DNA of 64,000 nucleotides, from assembly GCF_013294065.1 (NCBI RefSeq), contig NZ_JABSNM010000013.1:21941-85940 (forward strand), read 5' to 3'. The notes below the pieces were generated by a model. It did no database searches. It was not told the origin of the DNA and worked only from the letters and a program-made list of their open reading frames with translations. Below, in pieces: positions 53,229 through 58,580 of the stretch. Within the stretch, counting starts at the first letter, position 1. Every line of letters starts with the position of its first letter. The position numbers and the translations under genes were made by a program. The stretch comes from Sphaerotilus uruguayifluvii (GTDB lineage Bacteria; Pseudomonadota; Gammaproteobacteria; Burkholderiales; Burkholderiaceae_C).

Positions 53229-53751
53229 TCAGGCCGCCAGCAGCGCATCCAGCGGGCTGCGTGTCGTGCCGGCGGCGATCTTGAGGACGTGGGTGCAGAT
53301 CATGGTCGTGCTCACGTCGCTGTGACCGAGCAGTTCCTGCACGGTGCGAATATCGGTGCCACCCTGCAGCAAGTGCCTGCTCGCGGGTATTTGCGGTCCA
53401 GTGCGTGCGGTGTTTCGACCGCGCCATCTCGTTCATCCAGGGCAAATCGACGCCGATCACCTCGCGATAGAGGAACAGCAGTGCCGACAGCGCCTGTTTG
53501 TGTGTCGAGACAGAGACCCGCCGCACGTTGGTCAGGTGGGTCAGGAACGCCTCGACCTCGGCGGCGCCCATGTCCTTGGGGTGGCGCACGCCGTGGAATC
53601 GGATGTAGGCGCGGCTCCAGGACAGGTAGGCCTCCTCGGTCTTCAGGCTGTAGTGCAGGTACCGGATGCGCTCGCGCAGCTGGTCCAGCAGGCGCTTCGA
53701 CTGCAGCGGCGGGCGGTCGGCCGACGTGCTGCGGCGAGGTGGGTGGTTCAT
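53229..53751 (-). pseudogene. Integron integrase remnant (tyrosine recombinase)
   Basis: Residues 1-114 from ATG 53751 match the N-terminal core-binding domain of IntI-type recombinases ([58 protein letters not shown]). Then most of the catalytic domain, roughly 130-150 residues, is missing. The C-terminal end reappears in another frame from about 53375 to the TGA at 53229: [21 protein letters not shown], then MICTHVLK where intact integrases have MIYTHVLK. Thus the catalytic Tyr is Cys, and box I Arg and most of the fold are lost. A short piece around 53375-53401 (LDRKYPRAG in a third frame) may be another remnant. Not functional. Confidence 0.85.
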
Positions 53752-53929
53752 GCGGGCAGTCTGGCGTGGTGGCGGCCGGAGGCCAATCGCCCTGAAGCGG
53801 GATGCGGGTGGGGGCCGGCGTGCTTTGATAGACGAAAAACGTGCTGGCGGCTATGCTGATCGGCCATGTGCAGGCGGCCTGACTGGCTGTGCTCGGTGCA
53901 GGGTTTCACGGTCCATTTAGGGGGAGGTT

Positions 53930-53962
53930 ATGCGTCAAGCTGCGGAAAAATTTCAATGCTGA
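53930..53962 (+). other. Ten-codon mini-ORF upstream of attI
   Basis: ATG at 53930 encodes MRQAAEKFQC and stops at TGA 53960-53962. GGGGGAGG (53920-53927) lies just upstream, although only 2-4 nt from the ATG. Class 1 integrons carry a comparable short ORF at attI that boosts translation of a cassette gene lacking its own ribosome binding site. Coding status here is unproven. Confidence 0.3.
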
Positions 53963-53984
53963 CAACAAATTGCGTGCCGTTCCG

Positions 53985-54049
53985 GCGCCAGGTTAGATGG
54001 CGGCGACCACGTTAGACAGCAGGGCCGTGAGGTCTAAATTACGTTAGGC
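53985..54049 (+). other. attI-like integron recombination site
   Basis: GTTAGAC (54011-54017) followed by AGCAGGGC and, 25 nt on, the crossover core GTTAGGC (54043-54049). The layout GTTA..CAGCAGGGC...CTAAA...GTTAGGC closely parallels the known attI1 sequence of class 1 integrons (GTTACGCAGCAGGGC...CCTAAAACAAAGTTAGGC). It lies between integrase remnant and cassette 1, exactly where attI belongs. The upstream limit is approximate. Confidence 0.82.
53997..54047 (+). other. Mini-ORF spanning attI
   Basis: ATG at 53997 encodes 16 residues (MAATTLDSRAVRSKLR) and ends in TAG at 54045-54047, inside the crossover core GTTAGGC. This resembles the attI-spanning ORF-17/ORF-11 of class 1 integrons in position and length. 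The ribosome binding site is weak (CCAGG 53988-53992). Translation is a hypothesis. Confidence 0.3.
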
Positions 54050-54086
54050 AGCAGAGAGATGCGCAGCTAGCCACTACGAGACGTCA

Positions 54087-54881
54087 ATGGCCTCTGTATT
54101 TCTTTGCCACGCATCGGAAGACAAACAGCAAGTAGAGGCGATGCAGCTGGCGCTCGCCAATGCAGGCGTCAATGTCTTCTACGATCAGGAGAGCCTTCCA
54201 GCCGCGGGCGACTACCAGGCTCGCATCCGCGCGGCCATCAAGCAATGCGACGTATTTGTCTTTGTCGCTTCGCCTGCATCTATCATGCCCGGCAGATTCA
54301 CCCTAACCGAACTGAAGTTTGCACGCGAGCGCTGGCCGAGCCCGGTCGCTCGGGTTCTATCAGTCACCTTGGGTGAGGTGAAGGCCGCCGAACTACCTCA
54401 GTACCTGCAGGCGGCAACCATCCTGAGCATCTCGGGCAACGCCGCCGCTGAAGTTCGCGCATCGGTCGACTCCCTACTTGGGGAGCTCAAGCGCCGTCGC
54501 CTTAGAAGGTACGCGATTGCTGCAGGCCTGATCGCACCCGCGGCGATCGCCATTCCCGCCGTGGGCATTGGCTGGCCGCCTTGGCTGCCCAGCAACAAGT
54601 GGTCGCATTTTACCTACGAGACTTTCTTCAAGGGACCAACGAGTTGGAGCGGAGAATTTCGGCGGGAGAGCAACGGACAGTGGCTGGAGTTCAATCGGGA
54701 ACATCAGACCTCCCGTCGATGGAATGAAGGAACCTCTTCGACGCTCGGTCGTATTCGCCTAACTGACGGCAACGCGATCATTGAAATCGCTCCAAAGGAG
54801 AAGACTATCTACTACACCGATGTCGGCTCACCTGGGTATCCGCTTCTGAAGCCAATATACAGAATTCTCGACGGGGCATAG
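54087..54881 (+). CDS. Cassette 1: TIR-domain protein with membrane segment and novel C-terminal domain
   Basis: A 264-residue protein. Residues 3-135 are a TIR domain: SVFLCHASEDK at the first strand, VFYDQESLPAAGDYQARIRAAI (BB-loop region), CDVFVFVASPAS, and the helix FTLTELKFARERW with Glu75 at the position of the catalytic glutamate of NAD-cleaving TIRs. Residues about 142-162 are hydrophobic and could span the membrane after an RRRLRR cluster. Residues 165-264 form a polar domain (SHFTYETFFKGPTSWSGEF, QWLEFNREHQTSR) that I do not recognise. Bacterial TIR proteins often act in anti-phage defence or NAD signalling; a defence role here is inference. Flanked by attI and attC1. Confidence 0.82.
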   Translation: MASVFLCHASEDKQQVEAMQLALANAGVNVFYDQESLPAAGDYQARIRAAIKQCDVFVFVASPASIMPGRFTLTELKFARERWPSPVARVLSVTLGEVKAAELPQYLQAATILSISGNAAAEVRASVDSLLGELKRRRLRRYAIAAGLIAPAAIAIPAVGIGWPPWLPSNKWSHFTYETFFKGPTSWSGEFRRESNGQWLEFNREHQTSRRWNEGTSSTLGRIRLTDGNAIIEIAPKEKTIYYTDVGSPGYPLLKPIYRILDGA

Positions 54882-54924
54882 GTCACGCCCCCTGCGTGTC
54901 CGCGCTGCCACGAAGCGCCCTGCT

Positions 54925-55052
54925 GCCTAACAGGTCGTTCAACCGGACGCGCTACGGCAGCCGTCGCCTGGCCGCTCCGGGCCAGGTCGGTTATCGTCCC
55001 TCCGCGGCCAGGCGCCATCTGCCTCCGCACGCCGGTTAACTCTGCGTTAGGC
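54925..55052 (+). other. attC site 1 (128 bp)
   Basis: R'' GCCTAAC at 54925-54931 and R' GTTAGGC at 55046-55052. L'' GTTCAACCGG (54937-54946) pairs with L' CCGGTTAAC (55032-55040) leaving one extrahelical C in L'', the base that fixes strand choice by the integrase. The central region carries a further imperfect stem (GCCTGGCCGC 54966-54975 with GCGGCCAGGC 55004-55013). It closes cassette 1. Confidence 0.92.
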
Positions 55053-55055
55053 GGC

Positions 55056-55637
55056 ATGATGAACGGGGTAGCGAAAGTTGCGCGCGTGATTACTTGGGGC
55101 GTCTTCCTGCTCGTTTCACTGATCACTGCTGGGCTCAGCCTCGCACCTGAAGACGAACGCCACATTGCCGGAATGTTCCAAGCGGCATTGTTCTTCTCTG
55201 GTGTTCCAGTTGTGGCGGCTGCCGAGTTCCATATACAACGGTTCGAGTTAAGGCAAGGAGCCACACCCGGCAGCCTAGTGCTTGTGCTTGGTGCGCTACT
55301 TATGAGCTATCTAGCTATCTCCGTCATGGCGGCACACTCCGAGCCCACAATGGGCTGGGGGCTTCTGTTGAGTTGGCTATTCGTCTTCGTCGGTCTAGGC
55401 TCGTTGCGCCCAAGCGCACATCTTGAGCGGCGTCTCCTCTTGGGAAGTGCGGGGTTCATCAGTTTGGGCGCTGCTTTGCTCCTACTTCTCGGTCTTTGGC
55501 TTTGGCCCGAGTTCTACTACGGCTACCTAATGCAAAGAGGACACCTTGAATGGACACCGTATTTCATGTCGTTGCTCGGCTTCGTATTCTGGGTGGCACT
55601 ATTGGCGTTTAATGTCCGGGTTAAGCGTGCCGCCTAA
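55056..55637 (+). CDS. Cassette 2: unrecognised polytopic membrane protein
   Basis: A 193-residue protein with about six hydrophobic helices (for example VITWGVFLLVSLITAGLSLAP, FQAALFFSGVPVVAAAEF, LVLVLGALLMSYLAISVMA, GWGLLLSWLFVFVGLG, GFISLGAALLLLLGLWLWP and FMSLLGFVFWVALLAF). No family is recognised. The ATG lies 4 nt after the R' core of attC1, leaving no room for its own ribosome binding site except inside attC1; ATG 55059 is an alternative. The stop TAA is part of the R'' core of attC2. Base composition is well below that of the flanking chromosome. Confidence 0.7.
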   Translation: MMNGVAKVARVITWGVFLLVSLITAGLSLAPEDERHIAGMFQAALFFSGVPVVAAAEFHIQRFELRQGATPGSLVLVLGALLMSYLAISVMAAHSEPTMGWGLLLSWLFVFVGLGSLRPSAHLERRLLLGSAGFISLGAALLLLLGLWLWPEFYYGYLMQRGHLEWTPYFMSLLGFVFWVALLAFNVRVKRAA

Positions 55638-55721
55638 CTGGTTGGTCAAGCTGACGCCAAAAGGCTCTGCCTTTTGGTGCCCTCCGCTTCGCTGCGGCGC
55701 AGCTTACCGCGGGCGTTAGGC
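55632..55721 (+). other. attC site 2 (90 bp)
   Basis: R'' GCCTAAC at 55632-55638 and R' GTTAGGC at 55715-55721. L'' GGTCAAGCTG (55644-55653) pairs with L' CAGCTTACC (55700-55708), again leaving a single extrahelical C. Inside is a small hairpin CCAAAAGG / CCTTTTGG (55657-55677) and a second GC-rich one. It closes cassette 2. Confidence 0.92.
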
Positions 55722-55727
55722 CCCACA

Positions 55728-56270
55728 TTGCGAACGAGAAGCGTCATCCTTGCTATCGCAGCCTGCGGCTTCGGCCTCTGTGCTGCGTTGCTGCTCGCGG
55801 ACGCGCCCGCACCCGCCGAAACTGCAGGAGGCCAGGTACTGGGCAATTTCAGCGTCTCCGGCGCCGCTGATCCCCCAGCGAACTTCTCGGAGAAGGCGAA
55901 TGCGTTTCGGGCAGGAGGTGCGCTCTACGTCGAAAAACTGGAGTTCTTCCACAATCCCGGTACGGTGCCCCCGGTCAAGCTGACGAAAGACGAAGGCGGC
56001 GTAGCCGTTGTTCATGTCTGGGCTCATCGACCCCTTGTCCAACTCGCAAGCACGAAATGTGAGTTCGCCAGAACCGTTCGCTTCGCAATTCCCACCACGT
56101 TGCTGGTCGGCGTTAAACGCGTACTCATCGTCAATCACGACACCGAGTCTCGACAGCTCCTATTTGAGAACGAGGAGTTGGCCAGTCTTCTACGGGAGCC
56201 GGAACCTGCCTCGGCCGCCGCTGCTTGGAAGGAGCCCTTGCCCGTGTCCGGCAATGGGTGTGGGGCCTAA
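55728..56270 (+). CDS. Cassette 3: unrecognised exported protein
   Basis: If translation starts at TTG 55728, 6 nt after attC2, the product is 180 residues with an N-terminal signal peptide (RTRSVILAIAACGFGLCAALLLADAPA) and a mature part of mostly beta-like sequence (VLGNFSVSGAADPPANFSEK, RAGGALYVEKLEFFHNPGT, VAVVHVWAHRPLVQLASTKCEF). The open frame extends upstream into attC2, so the start is uncertain. No family is recognised. The stop TAA lies in the R'' core of attC3, as in cassette 2. Confidence 0.6.
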   Translation: MRTRSVILAIAACGFGLCAALLLADAPAPAETAGGQVLGNFSVSGAADPPANFSEKANAFRAGGALYVEKLEFFHNPGTVPPVKLTKDEGGVAVVHVWAHRPLVQLASTKCEFARTVRFAIPTTLLVGVKRVLIVNHDTESRQLLFENEELASLLREPEPASAAAAWKEPLPVSGNGCGA

Positions 56271-56390
56271 CCCTTCGCTCGAGCCGACCCGCTCCGGCAA
56301 GGCACCCTGGCCGCCAAGAGCCCTTTACTATGTTGCTCTCGTCGGCCAGGGCGCCTTGCCTCCACGGTCGGCTCAGCTCAAACGTTAGGC
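56265..56390 (+). other. attC site 3 (126 bp)
   Basis: R'' GCCTAAC at 56265-56271 and R' GTTAGGC at 56384-56390. L'' GCTCGAGCCGACC (56277-56289) pairs with L' GGTCGGCTCAGC (56366-56377), leaving one extrahelical C. The centre has long complementary arms (GGCAAGGC...CCCTGGCC with GGCCAGGG...GCCTTGCC). It closes cassette 3 and marks the end of the array. Confidence 0.92.
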
Positions 56391-56426
56391 CTCGCGGGTG
56401 ACATGGCGGCTAGCCGACAGTCCTAA

Positions 56427-56690
56427 GCGGCGACCTGGGGTCATCTGGCGGGCTGGACTTCGGTCCGACCGCGCTGATGGTGTCGGCGGCCTGTGGGCCG
56501 CTGCGTCGAGTATTTCGTCGACGAGACCTGGGTCGAGCACCTGCGCCGCCTGGAGCGCTTCACCGCCGCCGACGTGCAGCTGCGCGAGCGCCGGCTGGCC
56601 TTCCACGTCGGCGGGCAGCCCCCGCGCGTCAGGCGCTATGTGGGCGAGGCGCTCGAGGGCGGGCGCGCCGCGGCCTCGCTACACTCGTGA
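56427..56690 (+). pseudogene. 3' fragment of a paralogue of the MFS exporter
   Basis: GCGGCGACCTGGGGTCATCTG onward matches the region near 52719 of the intact MFS gene ([12 protein letters not shown]), then a one-base loss shifts frame ([13 protein letters not shown]), then about 250 nt are deleted, and the sequence rejoins at [20 protein letters not shown], running to a TGA at 56688-56690. Over about 150 aligned nucleotides of the tail I count roughly 85% identity by eye, so it is a diverged paralogue, not a recent copy. The region 56391-56426 before it holds nothing recognisable. Confidence 0.82.
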
Positions 56691-56744
56691 GCGCCTTCGG
56701 GCCTTTCACTGCCGATTCCGGCGCCTTCTTCAGGAGACAGGACG

Positions 56745-57137
56745 ATGTTCAGCCATGTGATGGTCGGATCCAACGACATCGAGCGCTCGAAGCGCTTCTA
56801 CGACGCGGTGCTCGGCGTGCTCGGGGCCGGCGAGGCGATGGAGAACCGCAACGCGGCCGGCCAGATGCGCCTGTTCTACCGCCACGGCGGCTCGAGCTTC
56901 TGCGTCACCGAGCCGATCGACGGCGAGCCGGCGACCTTCGCCAACGGCGGCACGATCGGCTTCAAGTGCGAGTCGCCCGAGCAGGTCACGCAGTTCCACG
57001 ACGTGGCGGTCGCGCACGGCGGCACCTCGGTCGAGGATCCGCCGGGGCCGCGCCAGGGCGCGCTGGGCACGATGCATCTGGCCTACGTGCGCGATCCGGA
57101 CGGCAACAAGCTCTGCGCGCTGCACCGGCCGAAGTGA
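56745..57137 (+). CDS. VOC-family (glyoxalase/bleomycin-resistance fold) protein
   Basis: A 130-residue protein with the two beta-alpha-beta-beta-beta modules of the vicinal oxygen chelate fold: FSHVMVGSNDIERSKRFYDAVLGVLG at the start and LAYVRDPDGNKLCALHRP at the end. The metal-ligand pattern (His4, Glu near residue 50, C-terminal region) is partial, so the reaction is unknown. AGGAGA at 56731-56736 gives a good ribosome binding site. Composition returns to that of the core genome here. Confidence 0.88.
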   Translation: MFSHVMVGSNDIERSKRFYDAVLGVLGAGEAMENRNAAGQMRLFYRHGGSSFCVTEPIDGEPATFANGGTIGFKCESPEQVTQFHDVAVAHGGTSVEDPPGPRQGALGTMHLAYVRDPDGNKLCALHRPK

Positions 57138-57156
57138 CCGGTCCCGGGGCCTGCCC

Positions 57157-57570
57157 GTGTCCCTGTCCGTGCGCCGCCTCGCCGTTGTGCTCGTCTGCCA
57201 TCTGCTGTCGGGCTGGGCGCTGCTGGCGAGCCTGGCGCTGGCGGGCGGGCTGATGGTCATGGAGCGAAGGCAGCCGCTGGCGATGGGGGTCGGTGTGCTG
57301 GTGCTGCTGGCCTGGGTCTGCCATCTGTCGATGAGCCTGAGCTGGGTGCTGGACCGGCGCATGGGCCGCGGCGTCCCGGGGGTCGGCACGCTGGCCGCGC
57401 TGGGCAGCGCGCTGTCGTGGCCCTGGGTCTTTCCCTGGGATGCCCGCTCCGACGCGGGCGAGCTGCTGGCGGCCTCGGGCCTGGGGATCGTGCTGGCGCT
57501 GCCCAGCGTGCTGCTGGCGCTCTGGCTGCTGCGCTTTCACGTCCGGCGTCCCGGCAGGCTCGCGCGCTGA
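57157..57570 (+). CDS. Small membrane protein of unknown function
   Basis: A 137-residue protein from a GTG start 19 nt after the VOC gene, with about four hydrophobic helices (LAVVLVCHLLSGWALLASLALAGG, MGVGVLVLLAWVCHLSMSL, VGTLAALGSALSWPWVF, GLGIVLALPSVLLALWLL) and a basic C-terminus HVRRPGRLAR. No family is recognised. Hydrophobicity and in-frame codon bias favour a real gene over chance in GC-rich DNA. Confidence 0.6.
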   Translation: MSLSVRRLAVVLVCHLLSGWALLASLALAGGLMVMERRQPLAMGVGVLVLLAWVCHLSMSLSWVLDRRMGRGVPGVGTLAALGSALSWPWVFPWDARSDAGELLAASGLGIVLALPSVLLALWLLRFHVRRPGRLAR

Positions 57571-57617
57571 GCCACAATCGGCTCATTCCGCGGATTTCGC
57601 CTGCCTGTCGAGGAACC

Positions 57618-58160
57618 ATGCTGCTGCCTGTCGTCCTGCGGCCTTGCCGCGCTCCGTCCTGGCTGACCGCCGCGCTGATGCTGGCGGGCGTGCTGTCGTC
57701 CCCGCTGTCGTCCGCGCAGGCGGCGCCGCTTCTGGAGCTGCATTTTTCCGGCACGCCTGTGCCGCCGCCGAAGGGCGTGCACGTCGACGACGAGGGGCCC
57801 TGCGGCCCGGTGGTGGTGCTGCGTGTCTCGGCCATGCCCCGCAAGGCGCCGTGGTTCGTCGCCGACGAGGTCCAGGAGCTCGATGCGGCCGGCCGGGTGC
57901 TGCGCAGCTGGCGGGTGCCGCTCGATCATGTGCCGGTCGCGCTCGACGGGGACGTGCTGTCGCTGAGCGTGTGGTCGCGCAAGGATTCGATGCTGACGGT
58001 GACGCCCGACGGGCGCCTGGGCGTCAGGAAGGGCGTGCCGCCCGGCGATCTGCCGGGCGGGCGCTGCCCCGGCGCCACCGGACAGGATGATCGCTGGTGC
58101 GTGCGCATCGGGCAGGGCGCGGACCGGCATGTGCTGGCGTATCCGCCGATCTGTTCCTGA
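57618..58160 (+). CDS. Secreted protein of unknown function
   Basis: A 180-residue protein with an N-terminal signal peptide (hydrophobic WLTAALMLAGVLSSPLSSAQA, cleavage predicted near AQA-AP). The mature part has four cysteines, including GPCGPVVVLRV and the C-terminal pair GGRCPG ... RWCVRIG and PICS, so disulfides are likely. No family is recognised. ATG 57618 is chosen because it starts the signal peptide and follows GAGGA. Located 47 nt after the preceding membrane protein. Confidence 0.6.
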   Translation: MLLPVVLRPCRAPSWLTAALMLAGVLSSPLSSAQAAPLLELHFSGTPVPPPKGVHVDDEGPCGPVVVLRVSAMPRKAPWFVADEVQELDAAGRVLRSWRVPLDHVPVALDGDVLSLSVWSRKDSMLTVTPDGRLGVRKGVPPGDLPGGRCPGATGQDDRWCVRIGQGADRHVLAYPPICS

Positions 58161-58273
58161 TCCGCTGCCCTGATCTGCCACGACTTCAGGCGCCAGAGTC
58201 GGTCGTGATGCATTTCGCGTGTGTTTGGAGCGACGGCTGCGAACGGTTGCAGCTTGATGCCCCGGCTCGTCCC

Positions 58274-58279
58274 TAGAAT
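58274..58279 (+). promoter_or_regulatory. Candidate -10 for the His-rich peptide gene
   Basis: TAGAAT in CCCTAGAATG lies 61 nt upstream of the peptide ATG. TTGATG (58254-58259) is 14 nt before it and TTGCAG (58247-58252) 21 nt before it; neither spacing is ideal. The rest of 58161-58340 shows nothing else. Confidence 0.35.
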
Positions 58280-58340
58280 GCCCGATCCGTCCGGCGTGTC
58301 TGCCGGGCGGCTCACCCGCAAGCTCTCGAAGGAGATTCCG

Positions 58341-58478
58341 ATGTCCCGTTTTGTTGCCGCCATCGCCGCCGTGCTGCTGGCCACCGGTGCCCTGTCGGCC
58401 CACGCCGCCACCAAGAAGCACCACCACAAGCCGGTCCACAAGGTGGCCAAGCACGCGCACAAGCATCACGTGAAGTGA
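58341..58478 (+). CDS. Exported His/Lys-rich peptide, putative metal binder
   Basis: A 45-residue precursor: signal peptide MSRFVAAIAAVLLATGALSAHA, then a predicted mature peptide of 23 residues (ATKKHHHKPVHK followed by VAKHAHKHHVK) containing 8 His and 7 Lys and no acidic residue or Cys. AAGGAG at 58328-58333 is a good ribosome binding site. The composition suggests periplasmic binding of Ni, Cu or Zn, or interaction with anionic envelope polymers; both are inference. The reading frame is also open upstream, but only this start gives a signal peptide. Confidence 0.72.
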   Translation: MSRFVAAIAAVLLATGALSAHAATKKHHHKPVHKVAKHAHKHHVK

Positions 58479-58530
58479 TGCGCCTGCACGGTCGGCCGGT
58501 CTCCGGCTGATCCTGCGCTCCCGGGGCGAC

Positions 58531-58577
58531 CGCCGGGCGGACTCGAACATCGACTCCGTCTGCCGGTCGCCCCGGTG
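58531..58577. terminator. GC-rich inverted repeat between the His-rich peptide and RND pump genes
   Basis: CCGGGGCGACCG (58531-58542) and CGGTCGCCCCGG (58565-58576) form a 12-bp stem with a loop of about 22 nt between convergent genes. No T tract. It overlaps the region just after both stops and may end transcripts from either side; coordinates are approximate. Confidence 0.4.
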
Positions 58578-58580
58578 TCT

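Larger units (their letters stand above)
53752..54086. other. Integron platform leader region
   Basis: This 335-nt stretch between the integrase remnant and cassette 1 contains no ordinary gene. It holds the attI-like site (53985-54049), two mini-ORFs described separately, and one weak plus-strand promoter candidate (TTGCGT 53970-53975, 17-nt spacer, TTAGAT 53993-53998) that could act as the cassette promoter. AT-rich patches around 53825-53860 and 53945-53970 contrast with the flanking chromosome. Confidence 0.5.
53229..56390. mobile_element. Decayed chromosomal integron with three gene cassettes
   Basis: In order: broken integron-integrase gene on the minus strand (53229-53751), attI-like site ending at GTTAGGC 54043-54049, then three plus-strand cassettes each closed by an attC site (54925-55052, 55632-55721, 56265-56390). 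Divergent integrase and cassette orientation, attI sequence and attC architecture all agree with an integron platform. Cassette genes are visibly less GC-rich and use codons rare in the neighbours (TTA, ATA, AGA). The integrase cannot be active, so the array is frozen unless an integrase acts in trans. Confidence 0.88.

Noticed and set aside
49421-53248. 1275-codon minus-strand open frame across tctA and the MFS gene
   Set aside because: Extreme His/Gln/Arg/Asp content, antisense to genes with clear motifs, no start signals; a GC-driven shadow.
53152-53409. Continuation of the integrase N-terminal frame to give a 199-residue protein
   Set aside because: Beyond about residue 114 the frame no longer resembles a recombinase, while the true C-terminal homology sits in a different frame; it also runs antisense into the end of the MFS gene. 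Treated as a pseudogene.
53825-53857. TTGATA ... TATGCT as a cassette promoter
   Set aside because: The spacer is 21 nt, too long for a sigma70 promoter; kept only as an AT-rich patch.
55674-55727. Upstream extension of the cassette 3 frame into attC2
   Set aside because: Would begin with TTG inside the attC hairpin and lacks a signal-peptide-like start; the TTG after R' gives a coherent exported protein, although it is also unproven.
56745-58478. Possibility that the VOC gene, two small envelope genes and His-rich peptide gene are further integron cassettes
   Set aside because: No GTTRRRY / RYYYAAC pair or attC-type inverted repeats are seen after 56390, and base composition returns to that of the chromosome.
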